Shown: positions 32,725 to 42,401, counted from the stretch's first letter. The stretch: 64,000 bases of DNA from CBDFLT01 sp965249225 (GCA_965249225.1 CBDFLT010000009.1:62001-126000), one strand, 5' to 3'. Notes: generated from the letters alone by a model not told the origin. Numbers and translations are program-made.

Positions 32725-33924
32725 TTACCCGATTACCTGAGTGAAAACGCCGGACCCTACGGTCCGTCCTCCTTCTCGGACGGCGAAGCGCAACTGCTCG
32801 TCCATGGCAACGGGGGCTATGAGGCTGACCTTCATCTCGACGTTGTCTCCAGGCATGACCATCTCCACGCCCTCGGGAAGCTGGATATCACCGGTAACGT
32901 CGGTCGTGCGAATGTAGAACTGAGGTTTGTATCCGTTAAAGAATGGGGTATGGCGACCCCCTTCGTCCTTGCTCAAGACGTATACCTGGGCTTTCGCCTC
33001 CGAGTTGGGCTTTATGCTGCCCGGCTCCGCCACGACCTGGCCTCGCTCGACGTCCTCTCGTTCGATGCCCCGTAGCAGGAGTCCTACCGCGTCCCCAGGC
33101 TCGGCCTCGTCCAGCATCTTGTGAAACATCTCCACTCCCGTAACGACGGTGGAGGCTGTTTCCTTGATGCCAACTATCTCCACGGTCTGCCCCACCTTGA
33201 TCACGCCCTTCTCGACACGTCCCGTTACCACGGTGCCACGACCTTTGATGCCGAAGACGTCCTCGATGGGCATAAGGAAGGGCTGATCCTTCGGCCGCTC
33301 GGGAACGGGAATGTACTCATCCACAGCGTCCATCAACTTCCATATAGGGCCGCACCACTCGCACTCCCTCTTGCCACAGCCGCACTCCAGGGCCTTCAGG
33401 GCGCTGACCCTAACAACGGGGATCTCGTCGCCCGGAAAGTCGTAGGAGGAGAGAAGCTCGCGCAACTCAAGCTCGACCAACTCAAGGAGTTCCTCATCGT
33501 CCATCAAGTCCGACTTGTTAAGGGCCACGACGACGGCGGGCACCTCAACCTGGCGCGCCAATAAGATGTGCTCCCGTGTTTGCGGCATGGGACCATCGGG
33601 CGCACTGACCACCAGTATAGAGCCATCCATCTGGGCCGTGCCGGTGATCATATTCTTGATGTAGTCGGCATGGCCGGGGCAGTCCACGTGGGCGTAATGG
33701 CGTTTCTCAGTCTCATACTCCACGTGCTGGATGGCGATGGTCAGACCTCGGGCCTTCTCTTCGGGGGCGTTATCGATGCTCTCAAACGGCCTATACTCCG
33801 CGAGGCCGGCCTTGCTCATCAAAAACGTGATCGCCGACGTCAGCGTGGTCTTACCATGATCCACGTGGCCTATTGTTCCGACGTTTACGTGCGGCTTGTC
33901 TCTTACGAACTTTTGCTTAGCCAA
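32725..33924 (-). CDS. tuf: elongation factor Tu
   Basis: A 399-residue EF-Tu with G1 [11 protein letters not shown]3 DCPGH, G4 NKSD and G5 SAL-type motifs, and all three domains. It delivers aminoacyl-tRNA to the ribosome. It has a cysteine-rich insertion in the G domain ([15 protein letters not shown], about residues 176-190) with spacing C-x-C-x4-C-x2-C in place of the usual LEGD loop. It is downstream of three tRNA genes and upstream of rpmG-secE-nusG; only one tuf is seen. Confidence 0.96.
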   Translation of the reverse strand: MAKQKFVRDKPHVNVGTIGHVDHGKTTLTSAITFLMSKAGLAEYRPFESIDNAPEEKARGLTIAIQHVEYETEKRHYAHVDCPGHADYIKNMITGTAQMDGSILVVSAPDGPMPQTREHILLARQVEVPAVVVALNKSDLMDDEELLELVELELRELLSSYDFPGDEIPVVRVSALKALECGCGKRECEWCGPIWKLMDAVDEYIPVPERPKDQPFLMPIEDVFGIKGRGTVVTGRVEKGVIKVGQTVEIVGIKETASTVVTGVEMFHKMLDEAEPGDAVGLLLRGIEREDVERGQVVAEPGSIKPNSEAKAQVYVLSKDEGGRHTPFFNGYKPQFYIRTTDVTGDIQLPEGVEMVMPGDNVEMKVSLIAPVAMDEQLRFAVREGGRTVGSGVFTQVIG

Positions 33925-33941
33925 TTAGCCTCCTCCAGGCA

Positions 33942-34017
33942 TGGAGCCCACAAGCAGATTCGAACTGCTGACCTCGTTCTTACCAAGAACGTGCTCTACC
34001 TACTGAGCTATGTGGGC
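33942..34017 (-). tRNA. tRNA-Thr (anticodon GGT)
   Basis: Acceptor GCCCACA with TGTGGGC, anticodon loop TTGGTAA giving GGT, T arm with TTCGAAT, and an encoded CCA end (33944-33942). It is the third tRNA before tuf. Confidence 0.92.
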
Positions 34018-34055
34018 CCGCGTATTTTTTCTTTGCAATAACTCCGGCGCGCGCG

Positions 34056-34140
34056 TGGAGGGGGCAGGATTCGAACCTGCGTAGCCCGTCAGGGCGCCAG
34101 ATTTACAGTCTGGTGGTATTAACCACTCACCCACCCCTCC
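34056..34140 (-). tRNA. tRNA-Tyr (anticodon GTA)
   Basis: Class II tRNA of 85 bases with a long variable arm; acceptor GGAGGGG with CCCCTCC, anticodon loop CTGTAAA giving GTA, discriminator A. CCA is not encoded. Confidence 0.92.
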
Positions 34141-34237
34141 GTACATCGCAGCCTAGTTTAACATAGCGAAAATGCCAATCCAAGGCATTTCTCGACTGAC
34201 GCAACTGCTCATCCGCTTATTCCGAGAGGAAGACGTA

Positions 34238-34311
34238 AGCCCCAGAGGGGACTCGAACCCGCTAACCTGCCGATTACAAGTCGGCTGCGCTACCTGTTGC
34301 GCCACTGGGGC
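34238..34311 (-). tRNA. tRNA-Thr (anticodon TGT)
   Basis: Acceptor GCCCCAG with CTGGGGC, anticodon loop CTTGTAA giving TGT, T arm with TTCGAGT. It is the first gene of the tRNA-tuf cluster. Confidence 0.92.
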
Positions 34312-34419
34312 ACGCGACTCGGGGCACCCAGGGGACAGCGCCGGAAGGCATGGGAGAGTTGAGACCATCATTCCGACCAACCAGCCGTTAGGCGAACTGT
34401 TCATCCCCAGACGTCAGAT

Positions 34420-34447
34420 ATTATACCATGACCACCGGGTTGGTCAG
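34420..34447 (-). promoter_or_regulatory. extended -10 promoter of the tRNA-tuf cluster
   Basis: Minus-strand TGG-TATAAT (TATAAT at 34425-34420), with a weak -35 CTGACC 16 bases upstream. Transcription would begin near 34413, about 100 bases before tRNA-Thr(TGT). It overlaps the end of larC. Confidence 0.6.
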
Positions 34448-35643
34448 CCTGCCCGCAGCCGCTCTGTGGCCTCCCGCTGTACAAGGCGCATCACTTCCTG
34501 AAGGGGCATGTCCTTTTCCCTCGCTACTCGCACGCACGACTCGTACTCAGGGGCCACTCCGACGATATCGTCCTCCAACCGCTTGACCTTCACCTGCACC
34601 CGACCCACACTGGTCTCCACCTCGATCACCTCGCGGGAGGCTTCATACCGGGTGCAAGGCCGTACTCTTACCCCTAGCGTGGAGGTCTCCCTCAGCACCA
34701 GCGTCACAGCACGCGACTCAAGGCTATCCGGCACTATAGCGCTCAGCATCGTTCCCGGACGGTTCTTCTTCATCTGTATTGAGGTGAACCAGACGTCGCG
34801 CGCACCCAACTCAAAGAGGCGGTCCCGTACATACCCCAGCACCTCGGCGCTCGTGTCGTCGATGTTGGTCTCGATAACGCTGAGATCGGTAACCCGCGCG
34901 ACCCCTACCTCCTCCCCGAGCCACAGCGCCAACACATTTGGGTAGTGACGCGAGTCTCGCGAGCCCAGTCCGTAGCCTACGCGGTGAAGGTTAAGTACTG
35001 GTTGTTGGAATTTGGCGAGTGTGGTGATTATGGCCGCGCCGGTTGGTGTGACCATCTCCCCCGCGTCGGGCGCGTTTCCCGGGGGAGGCACTACAGGCGC
35101 ATTCGACATCGCAAAGAGTTCGGTGGTAGCCGGTGCCGGCACGGGCAGGAGTCCGTGTTTGCTTTCGACCATCCCGGACCCCGATGGGAAAGGCGAGGAG
35201 TAGACCTGTTCGACGCCAAGCATTTCAATCCCCACCACGCTGCCCACCACGTCCACCAAGGTATCGAGGGTGCCTAGCTCGTCAAGATGGGCCTCATCGA
35301 GGGTAACACGGTGGACCGCCGCCTCGGCTTCTACCAGACGGCGGAGGACGGCAGTGGCGCGCTCGACGACGACTGGCGACAGGCTGGATCGCTCGACGAT
35401 ACCCACCAACTCCTGCCATCTCCTGGGCCTGCACCCCGTTTCATCGAGCCTCACCGAAACCATCGTCCCGTTCACTCCGGTCCGCTGCCCAGGCTCGGCC
35501 GAGAGAGTGTAACCCTCCACACTGAGCTTCGCGAGCGCCTCTTTCAGGTCCTCCAGGGAAACGCCGACATCGACCAGCGCGCCGAGGACCATGTCGCCGC
35601 TTGCGCCGCCAACGCAGTTAAAGTACGCAGTTTTAGGGACCAT
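34444..35643 (-). CDS. larC: nickel-pincer cofactor biosynthesis protein LarC
   Basis: 399 residues from ATG 35643. N-terminal motif AYFNCVGGASGDMVLGALVDVG and the region HHHH-less DLGTLDTLVDVVG-type segment (LDELGTLDTLVDVVGSVVGIE), with GYGLGSRD and the C-terminal ferredoxin-like domain (LETNIDDTSAEVLGYVRDRLFELGA). LarC is the CTP-dependent nickel insertase that completes the NPN cofactor of lactate racemase. LarA, LarB and LarE are not in the window. It ends where the tRNA promoter begins and follows radA by 38 bases. Confidence 0.87.
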   Translation of the reverse strand: MVPKTAYFNCVGGASGDMVLGALVDVGVSLEDLKEALAKLSVEGYTLSAEPGQRTGVNGTMVSVRLDETGCRPRRWQELVGIVERSSLSPVVVERATAVLRRLVEAEAAVHRVTLDEAHLDELGTLDTLVDVVGSVVGIEMLGVEQVYSSPFPSGSGMVESKHGLLPVPAPATTELFAMSNAPVVPPPGNAPDAGEMVTPTGAAIITTLAKFQQPVLNLHRVGYGLGSRDSRHYPNVLALWLGEEVGVARVTDLSVIETNIDDTSAEVLGYVRDRLFELGARDVWFTSIQMKKNRPGTMLSAIVPDSLESRAVTLVLRETSTLGVRVRPCTRYEASREVIEVETSVGRVQVKVKRLEDDIVGVAPEYESCVRVAREKDMPLQEVMRLVQREATERLRAG

Positions 35644-35681
35644 TGTCTCCTTCACGTCGTGCCGACACGGCTAGACCGCTT

Positions 35682-37115
35682 CTAAGTATGGACTTGGGGA
35701 TCTATCGCCCCTTGATCACGCTTACGACGGCCACGAGGAATGCAGGCGTCCAGCGCCTCGGCCAGGGTGGCTACCGGCACTACCTCGATCTCCGTCCCAG
35801 TCCGTGTAGAATCGGAAGCGCTCCCTGGAACGAGGCACCGCTTCAGTCCCAGTCGGGCCGCCTCTCCGATCCTGCGTTCGACCTGTGGTACCCGCCTGAT
35901 CTCGCCGCCAAGCCCCACTTCGCCAAGGGCCACAACATCCCAACCCACGGGCGAATTCCAGAGGCTCGAGGCGATGGCCAGCGCCACCCCGAGGTCGGCT
36001 GCGGGTTCGGTGATTCGAAGTCCCCCTGTCACGTTGACCAACACGTCCTGGTTGGACAGCGGTATACCCATCCGACGGCCCAACACCGCGCAGACTATTA
36101 GAAGACGGTTGAAGTCGATGCCGGTTGCCACACGCCTTGGAGCGGGCAGCATGGAAGGACTTGTGAGGGCCTGCACCTCAACCAGGAGAGGCCTACTTCC
36201 CTCAAGTGTCGCTACGACCACCGATCCGATGGTATCGTTAGCGCGTTCGGAAAGGAAGGCCGAGGATGGGTCCTCCACCTCGATCAGGCCTCCGTCGGAC
36301 ATCTCGAACACGCCCACCTCGTTGGTGGACCCAAAGCGGTTCTTGATGGCCCGCAGCAGTCGCCACGAGCTAACAGGGTCACCCTCCATGTAAAGGACGA
36401 CATCCACCATGTGTTCCAGCACCCGGGGACCCGCTATGTCGCCCCCCTTTGTGACATGCCCTGTGAGTAATACGGCGATACCACTGGCCTTGGCCCACTC
36501 GAGCAGCTTGCGAGTGCACTCTCTGATCTGCGCTACACTACCAACCGCAGAGGGCAAAGAGTAGTCGTGCATCGTCTGTATCGAGTCGACTACCACGAGC
36601 CTCGGCTTGCTGGACTCGAGGGCCTCGATGACGTCATTCAGGTCGGTGGCCGGAAGCAGCAACAACCGACGGCCGGATATCCCAAGTCGATCAGCACGCA
36701 TCCTGATCTGAGCGGCCGATTCCTCCCCAGTGGCGTACAGCACAGGTCCCACGGATTCAGCGATATCGGCGGCCACACGCATCATCATGGTGGACTTGCC
36801 GATGCCAGGGTCTCCGGCGATCAGGACGAGGGAGCCGGGCACTATACCACCACCCAGGACTCTGTTCACCTCGGTGGAGGAAAGCTCGAGCCGGGGGGCG
36901 TCGTCACTGGAGACCTCGGCCAACTCTTGTACGGACGGAGAGGAGGAACTCAGCCGCGAACTGCGCCGGCCGTCGCCGCTCTCCCGCGGTGCCTCCACCA
37001 GCGTGTTCCACTCCCCGCAGGAAGGGCAGCGTCCCTCCCATTTGAGGCTATCGTTGCCGCAACTCTCACAGACGAATACGGTCCTAGCCCTGGACCTGGC
37101 CATAGCCTCTGCCAA
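35682..37115 (-). CDS. radA: DNA repair protein RadA (Sms)
   Basis: A 477-residue protein (an in-frame ATG at 37103 is also possible). The order is C4 zinc finger (CESCG and CPSCG), RecA-like ATPase with Walker A GDPGIGKSTMM, the RadA signature KNRFGSTNEVGVFEM and a C-terminal Lon-protease-like domain. RadA promotes branch migration in recombination. It follows clpC in the same direction, as in many Gram-positive bacteria. Confidence 0.95.
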   Translation of the reverse strand: MAEAMARSRARTVFVCESCGNDSLKWEGRCPSCGEWNTLVEAPRESGDGRRSSRLSSSSPSVQELAEVSSDDAPRLELSSTEVNRVLGGGIVPGSLVLIAGDPGIGKSTMMMRVAADIAESVGPVLYATGEESAAQIRMRADRLGISGRRLLLLPATDLNDVIEALESSKPRLVVVDSIQTMHDYSLPSAVGSVAQIRECTRKLLEWAKASGIAVLLTGHVTKGGDIAGPRVLEHMVDVVLYMEGDPVSSWRLLRAIKNRFGSTNEVGVFEMSDGGLIEVEDPSSAFLSERANDTIGSVVVATLEGSRPLLVEVQALTSPSMLPAPRRVATGIDFNRLLIVCAVLGRRMGIPLSNQDVLVNVTGGLRITEPAADLGVALAIASSLWNSPVGWDVVALGEVGLGGEIRRVPQVERRIGEAARLGLKRCLVPGSASDSTRTGTEIEVVPVATLAEALDACIPRGRRKRDQGAIDPQVHT

Positions 37116-37232
37116 CCTCGACTATCGTGTAACGACTGATCGCACGATCAACCGTGGTGCTCATTCTAGCAGACCACAATAGCCATCCAACATCACACAC
37201 AAGGCGGGTGGGCGGAGCAAAAGCGCTGAAAG

Positions 37233-37270
37233 CGTAAGGGCCCAGAGACGCGCGTCCCCGGGCCCTTACG
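37233..37270. terminator. hairpin between clpC and radA
   Basis: CGTAAGGGCCC (37233-37243) pairs with GGGCCCTTACG (37260-37270), an 11-pair stem with a 16-base loop. No long T run follows on the minus strand, so it may be a weak terminator or a processing site. Confidence 0.5.
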
Positions 37271-37291
37271 TTATTCCGTTCCGTTGTGGGC

Positions 37292-39769
37292 CTACTCTAA
37301 AGCAGGCGTCATTGGAACCGGCGATTGAGCACTTACTTGAAGGATGTCGTCGGAAATATCGACGACAGCCGTGTCGCCGGGTTTGAGTTGGTCGCTGAGG
37401 ATGGCATCGGAAAGCTTATCCTCGACGTTGTCCTGGATGACTCTACGGAGGGGCCGAGCACCGAACTCCGGATCATAGCCATGCTCCGTCAGCCAGCCCT
37501 TGGCTTCCTGTGTCACCTCCAGGTTTATGCCCTTTTCGACCAAGTTGGACGCGACTTGCTGCAGCATCAGTTCGACGATCTTCTGCATATCCTCCTTGTC
37601 CAGGGCATGGAAGACCTCGGTGCCGTCGATACGGTTGAGGAACTCGGGCCGGAAGAAACGCTTGACCTCGTCCAACACCTTATCCTTCATCCGCTGGTAT
37701 GACGCCTCGCTCGTCCGATCACCGTCTGACTGGGCAGAAAACCCGATGCCCTTGTCCTGCCGGATGAGGTCCGATCCGATGTTGCTGGTCATCACTACAA
37801 TGGCGTTACGGAAGTCAACACGTCGGCCCTTGGCATCGGTGAGGTGCCCATCGTCGAAGATCTGCAGCAGAATGTTGAACACCTCGGGATGTGCCTTTTC
37901 GATCTCGTCAAATAGTATCACGCAGTACGATTTGCGTCTTACCGCCTCGGTCAGCTGTCCGCCCTCGTCGTAGCCGACGTAGCCCGGCGGAGCGCCGACC
38001 AGGCGGGCCACCGCGTGCCGCTCCATGAACTCCGACATGTCGATACGGATTACCGCATCCTCACTGCCGAACAAGAACTCGGCCAGCTTCTGGACCACGT
38101 ATGTCTTGCCGACGCCAGTTGGCCCCAGGAACATAAAGATTCCCGTAGGCCGCTTCGGATTTTTGAGGCCCGCCCGCCCGCGGCGGACCGCCTTGGAAAC
38201 CCTGGTTATGGCATCATCCTGCCCGACTACCGACTCGTGTAGCACCTCTTCCATATGAACCAGCCGCTCGCTTTCAGAGGAGGTGAGGCGCGTCACCGGT
38301 ATGCCAGTCCACATGCTCACCACCTCGGCGATGTGCTCCTCTGTCACAACTGGCGTCTCGCCCTCCATCTCCTCCTGCCACTCTTTCTCCAGATCGCTGA
38401 GCTTTTCAGACAAGTTGGCTTCGCGTTCCTTAAGCTCTGCGGCATACTCGTACTGCCGGGAGGAAATGGACTCGTCTTTCTCCTTCCGGACGCTCTCCAA
38501 CATCTTCATCGCCTCTTTGACGGAAAGCGGCGGGGAGCTGAAGTTGATACGCACCCGAGAGGCCGCCTCGTCGACGAGGTCGATCGCCTTGTCGGGGAGG
38601 AAGCGGTCGGTTATGAATCTGGAGGCCATGTGGGCCGCAGCCCTGAGGGCCTCGTCCTGAATTTCTAGCTGATGATGCTCCTCGTAGCGCTCTTTGATGC
38701 CCTTCAGTATGCTCACGGTCTCCTCGACCGTCGGCTCTTCCACCTTGACGGGCTGGAAGCGCCTCTCCAATGCGGGGTCGCGCTCCACATACTTGCGGTA
38801 GTCGTCGAGGGTTGTGGCGCCTATGCATTGAAGCTCACCCCTGGCGAGGGAGGGCTTCAAAATGTTGGCGGCGTCAACAGCGCCTTCGGCCGCGCCGGCG
38901 CCGACCATGGTGTGTATCTCGTCTATAAACAGCACACAGTTACCAGAGCTGCGTATCTCCTCGACCACCTTCTTCAGGCGTTCCTCAAACTCGCCGCGGT
39001 ACTTGGTGCCGGCTACCAGGGCGCCCATATCCAACGTAACCAGCCGCTTGCCCTGCAAAGTGCGGGGCACCTCGCTGTTGGCTATCTGTTGTGCCAGCGC
39101 CTCGACGATGGCGGTCTTGCCAACGCCGGGTTCTCCAACCAGGACGGGGTTATTCTTGGTGCGACGGCTCAGTATCTGCGTAACACGCTGAATCTCTTTC
39201 TCGCGACCAACGGTCGGGTCCAGCTTCCCTGCACGCGCCGCGCCGGTGAGGTCGATGCCAAGCTGATCGAGAGTAGGTGTGCGGGTGGACGACCTGGCGC
39301 CACTGCCGCTAGGGGTCTGCTGCACAGTCTGGGTGAGAATCCGGCTTGTTTCCGCTCTGACCTTGTCGAGATTTACACCTAAACTCTCAAGGACTCCAGC
39401 CGCGACCCCCTCTCCCTCCCGCATGAGGCCGATCAAAAGATGCTCGGTGCCGATATAGTGATGGTTAAGACGGCGCGCCTCGTCCACCGCCAGCTCTATG
39501 ACCTTCTTGGCCCTGGGAGTAAGACCGATTTCACCAGAGCTGGTACGCTCCCCCCGTCCGATGATAAATTCTACGGCGGACCTGACCTTATTTAGCTCAA
39601 CGCCAAGGTTAGACAGGACCTTCGCAGCCACACCGTCACTCTCCCGTACCAGGCCGAGCAGGATGTGTTCGGTCCCTATGTAGTTATGGTTGAACCGCTG
39701 CGCTTCCTCTTGCGCCAGCGACAGGACTCTACGAGCCCCTTCTGAAAACTTTTCGAACCTGCTAGGCAT
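37292..39769 (-). CDS. clpC: ATP-dependent Clp protease ATPase ClpC
   Basis: An 825-residue class I Clp ATPase: two N-terminal repeats (residues 1-145, [18 protein letters not shown] and [18 protein letters not shown]), NBD1 with [15 protein letters not shown], a UVR-bearing coiled-coil middle domain near residue 430 and NBD2 with [10 protein letters not shown]. It unfolds substrates for ClpP and needs an adaptor. The C-terminal tail is normal. No ctsR or mcsAB lies upstream; rpsA is next on that side. Confidence 0.95.
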   Translation of the reverse strand: MPSRFEKFSEGARRVLSLAQEEAQRFNHNYIGTEHILLGLVRESDGVAAKVLSNLGVELNKVRSAVEFIIGRGERTSSGEIGLTPRAKKVIELAVDEARRLNHHYIGTEHLLIGLMREGEGVAAGVLESLGVNLDKVRAETSRILTQTVQQTPSGSGARSSTRTPTLDQLGIDLTGAARAGKLDPTVGREKEIQRVTQILSRRTKNNPVLVGEPGVGKTAIVEALAQQIANSEVPRTLQGKRLVTLDMGALVAGTKYRGEFEERLKKVVEEIRSSGNCVLFIDEIHTMVGAGAAEGAVDAANILKPSLARGELQCIGATTLDDYRKYVERDPALERRFQPVKVEEPTVEETVSILKGIKERYEEHHQLEIQDEALRAAAHMASRFITDRFLPDKAIDLVDEAASRVRINFSSPPLSVKEAMKMLESVRKEKDESISSRQYEYAAELKEREANLSEKLSDLEKEWQEEMEGETPVVTEEHIAEVVSMWTGIPVTRLTSSESERLVHMEEVLHESVVGQDDAITRVSKAVRRGRAGLKNPKRPTGIFMFLGPTGVGKTYVVQKLAEFLFGSEDAVIRIDMSEFMERHAVARLVGAPPGYVGYDEGGQLTEAVRRKSYCVILFDEIEKAHPEVFNILLQIFDDGHLTDAKGRRVDFRNAIVVMTSNIGSDLIRQDKGIGFSAQSDGDRTSEASYQRMKDKVLDEVKRFFRPEFLNRIDGTEVFHALDKEDMQKIVELMLQQVASNLVEKGINLEVTQEAKGWLTEHGYDPEFGARPLRRVIQDNVEDKLSDAILSDQLKPGDTAVVDISDDILQVSAQSPVPMTPALE

Positions 39770-39817
39770 ACCAACTTCTCCTAGAAGACCTTGAGGACTT
39801 TCGATACCGCTGGGCCG

Positions 39818-41248
39818 CTACTCATAATACTCCTCTTCGGCCTGCCTAAGGCTCAGGCCCATCCGACGGCGCTCGGGCTCAATTCGAAGTATCTTTAACT
39901 TGACCGAGTCGCCCTCACTCACAACTTCTCGTGGGTGGTTAATCTTCCTGTTGGCGAGTTCAGATATGTGTATCAGCCCCTCTACAGCTCCCTCAGAGCC
40001 CTCGATACGGGCGAACGCCCCAAAATTGGTGAGCTTAGTTACCGTCGCGTCCACGATGTCATCCACCGTGTATCGCTCCTCAATAGTCTCCCAGGGCTCC
40101 GGCTGCAACCGCCTGAGGCTGAGCGCTATTTTCTTGTTTTCGGCGTCGACCCGGAGGATATAGACATCCACCTCATCACCCACCTTCACCACGTCCTCGG
40201 GAGTATTCACCGGATTCCAGGAGAGTTCCGATATGTGGACGAGCCCATCGGCTCCACCCAGGTCTACAAACGCCCCAAAGCTACTGATCCCTGTTACGCG
40301 CCCTCTTCTCACCTCCCCTTCCTGCAATTCCTCGATAAGTCGAGCTTTCTCGGCCTCCCTCACATCGCGAATAGCCTCACGCTCTGAGAAAATAACCCGG
40401 TTCCGCCCTCTGTTAACCTCAAGCACCTTGAGATTTAAGATCTTCCCGACATCCTCGGACAAGGGGTCTTCCACCCCACCGTTCGCAGCGCCATCACCTA
40501 CCTGTGCCTCCGTGGCATCTTTTACCTCTTCCGTGGCATCTTTTACCTCTTCGCCCGCGGCCTCCTGCGCCTCCGTGGCATCTTTTACCTCTTCGCCCAC
40601 GGCCTCCTGCGCCTCCGTGGCATCTTTTACCTCTTCGCCCACGGCCCCTTGCGCCTCCGTGGCATCTTTTACCTCTTCGCCCACGGCCTCCTGCGCCTCC
40701 GTGGCATCTTTTACCTCTTCGCCCACGGCCTCCTGCGCCTCGCGGAAGTTATCGCGGGACACGCTGACTAACTGAGACATCGGCACGAAGCCGTGGATGC
40801 CTTCGACCTCCACGATGGCACCCCCTCTATTAAATCCTACGATGGTGCCCTCGATTTGGTCTCCTGACTCCATGATTTTCTCGAGGTCCCGCCACCCTCT
40901 CTCACCGGCTGCCCTATCAATGGACAGTATCGCTCCCCCCTCACCGGTCTCTGGCCGCACGACTAGGGCAATAACTTCGTCTCCAACCTCAAGCCGTGCC
41001 AACTCCTCGGAATCGAGACTTCTCATCTCGTGGGAAGGAACTACACCCTCTGCCTTATGGCCAATGTGGACCAACAGCCCCTCGTTGTCTGCCCGCATAA
41101 TGACGCCCTCGACGATATCTCCTCGCCGCAAGGGCTTCATGGGCTTGACGGACTCCAGCAACTCGCCCATGTCCTGAATGAGATCGGTGTCCACCACCTG
41201 AGAACTCAAGCTAACTTCCGCGTTATTTGAAGGAGTTTGGTCCTGCAT
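39818..41248 (-). CDS. rpsA: 30S ribosomal protein S1-like, four S1 domains with a tandem-repeat insert
   Basis: A 476-residue protein with S1 RNA-binding domains at about residues 38-108, 120-300 (interrupted), 308-378 and 392-462. Recognisable cores: GDIVEGVIMRADNEGLLVHIG, RGRVTGISSFGAFVDLGG and DATVTKLTNFGAFARIEG. Between FVPMSQLVSVSRDNF and LNLKVLEVNRGRNRVIFSERE, inside the second domain, about 77 residues of an acidic 14-residue repeat are inserted. S1 helps mRNA bind the 30S subunit. It may also be an IPP-reductase-independent S1 homologue; single-gene context does not decide. Confidence 0.9.
   Translation of the reverse strand: MQDQTPSNNAEVSLSSQVVDTDLIQDMGELLESVKPMKPLRRGDIVEGVIMRADNEGLLVHIGHKAEGVVPSHEMRSLDSEELARLEVGDEVIALVVRPETGEGGAILSIDRAAGERGWRDLEKIMESGDQIEGTIVGFNRGGAIVEVEGIHGFVPMSQLVSVSRDNFREAQEAVGEEVKDATEAQEAVGEEVKDATEAQGAVGEEVKDATEAQEAVGEEVKDATEAQEAAGEEVKDATEEVKDATEAQVGDGAANGGVEDPLSEDVGKILNLKVLEVNRGRNRVIFSEREAIRDVREAEKARLIEELQEGEVRRGRVTGISSFGAFVDLGGADGLVHISELSWNPVNTPEDVVKVGDEVDVYILRVDAENKKIALSLRRLQPEPWETIEERYTVDDIVDATVTKLTNFGAFARIEGSEGAVEGLIHISELANRKINHPREVVSEGDSVKLKILRIEPERRRMGLSLRQAEEEYYE
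40511..40742. repeat. 42-bp minisatellite inside the S1 gene
   Basis: Five in-frame copies of a 42-bp unit coding for EAQEAVGEEVKDAT (with Q-G and A-A variants) plus a half unit EEVKDAT. The copies are nearly identical at DNA level, indicating recent slippage or unequal exchange. Confidence 0.95.
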
Positions 41249-41614
41249 TGTAGATCAGAGGCGTGAGGAGAACACGGGCCAGAGATGCCGATCGGAATAC
41301 GAAACTGCGGCGGTGAGAGCCATTTAGGAAGGCAGCCTCATCAGGAGGACTACGCGCTGACCAAGCGTCCCCCTCACTCTAGGGTTGTGAATATTTTAAC
41401 ACTTTGCCGCTACTTTGAAAACACCACCGTACCTCGCCATAGTCGCTGGCTCAAGCGTCCACTCGCTGGGTAATCCTTGAAGAAACCGATTCTAGGCGGC
41501 TAGGTAGGAATCCAGATGGGTGGCGCTTACCGTAAGTCTGTTAGGCCGGCAACTGCAAGTGCGTTGGTGGTCATCTTTGTCCCGGTTTACAGGTTTCCCG
41601 GAGAAGAAAAGCCC
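41249..41614. other. intergenic stretch between rpsA and the 5S gene
   Basis: No credible gene. The only signal is a candidate minus-strand promoter for rpsA: TTTTCA (41421-41416), 17 bases, TAAAAT (41398-41393), which would give a leader of about 140 bases. Confidence 0.4.
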
Positions 41615-41730
41615 CCTGGCAGTGACCTATTTTCCCACACCGTCGCCAGTGCAGTATCGTCAGCGCTGAGGCGTTTCACTTCCGTGTTCGGGATGGGGAC
41701 GGGTGGTGCCGCCTCGCTAGAACCACCAGG
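41615..41730 (-). rRNA. rrf: 5S ribosomal RNA, isolated
   Basis: The minus strand reads CCTGGTGGTTCTAGCGAGGC at the 5' end and ends GGTCACTGCCAGG, with the terminal pairing CCTGG/CCAGG and the conserved CCATCCCGAACACGGAAGT core. No 23S or 16S sequence flanks it on either side within several kb. Confidence 0.92.
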
Positions 41731-41757
41731 GGAATTCTCTCTAGAGTCTACAACTTA

Positions 41758-41786
41758 ATTTTCAGGGTGTATAGCGCATAAGTCAA
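41758..41786 (-). promoter_or_regulatory. promoter of the 5S rRNA gene
   Basis: Minus-strand TTGACT (41786-41781), a 17-base spacer and GAAAAT (41763-41758). It lies about 28 bases before the mature 5S end, consistent with independent transcription. Confidence 0.5.
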
Positions 41787-41978
41787 GGCCCATTTCCAAT
41801 ACTCGGGCTGATCTGAAACTACCATTGGCCGTTGGAAGGGACTCGCCGCTAGTTCATCCTACACCGACCATCAGATCGGTGTCCCGCAGCTTGATTATGT
41901 GATCCGTCCGTGTTAGCATTAACGACGGCTTTACTTCGATATTTGCATAAAAAGCACCCTTTTGCCTGGAGGCACACA

Positions 41979-42362
41979 TTGACGACAACCCCTCTTATTG
42001 AGATCACCCCGCTGGCTGCCGAGAAGCTGGGTGGTGTCCTCAAAGAGCAGGACGGAGCGGGCTCCTTACTCAGAGTAATGGTCACGCAGGGCGGCCACGG
42101 CGGCGTGCAGTACATGCTAGGGGTCGAGGCGGAGGCCAAAGAAGACGACATCGTAATCGAAACCGATAACCTCAAGGTGCTGGTCGATCCCGAGAGCATA
42201 CCGCTAGTGGAAGGGGCGCAGATCGACTACGTAGAGGGATTGATGCGCAGCGGTTTCGTAATCAGCAACCCAAACGTGCCTGCCGGCGGCGGGGGATGCG
42301 GGTGCGGTGGAGGAGGCGGATGCGGTTCTGGTGGGGGTGGCTGCGGTTGTGGTGGCCACTGA
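41979..42362 (+). CDS. A-type iron-sulfur carrier-like protein (IscA/ErpA/HesB fold)
   Basis: 127 residues from TTG 41979 (GGAGG six bases upstream). The fold is clear: ITPLAAEKLGGVLKEQ, LLRVMVTQGGHGGVQYMLGVE and KVLVDPESIPLVEGAQIDYVE...GFVISNPN. In IscA proteins the central site is G-G-C-S-G; here it is GGHGG. The C-terminal CGCG is kept but expands into a glycine-rich tail with six cysteines (GGGGCGCGGGGGCGSGGGG then CGCGGH). It would still bind Fe-S or metal through the tail, with a histidine at the third position. A strong terminator follows. Confidence 0.8.
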   Translation: MTTTPLIEITPLAAEKLGGVLKEQDGAGSLLRVMVTQGGHGGVQYMLGVEAEAKEDDIVIETDNLKVLVDPESIPLVEGAQIDYVEGLMRSGFVISNPNVPAGGGGCGCGGGGGCGSGGGGCGCGGH

Positions 42363-42401
42363 GCCACCGCCTACAGGCGTCCAACAAGTAACGAACGAGC
42401 G

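Noticed and set aside
40504..40767. 87-codon proline/leucine-rich frame and possible CRISPR-like repeat
   Set aside because: It is the reverse reading of the S1 minisatellite; the units are tandem without spacers and in frame with S1.
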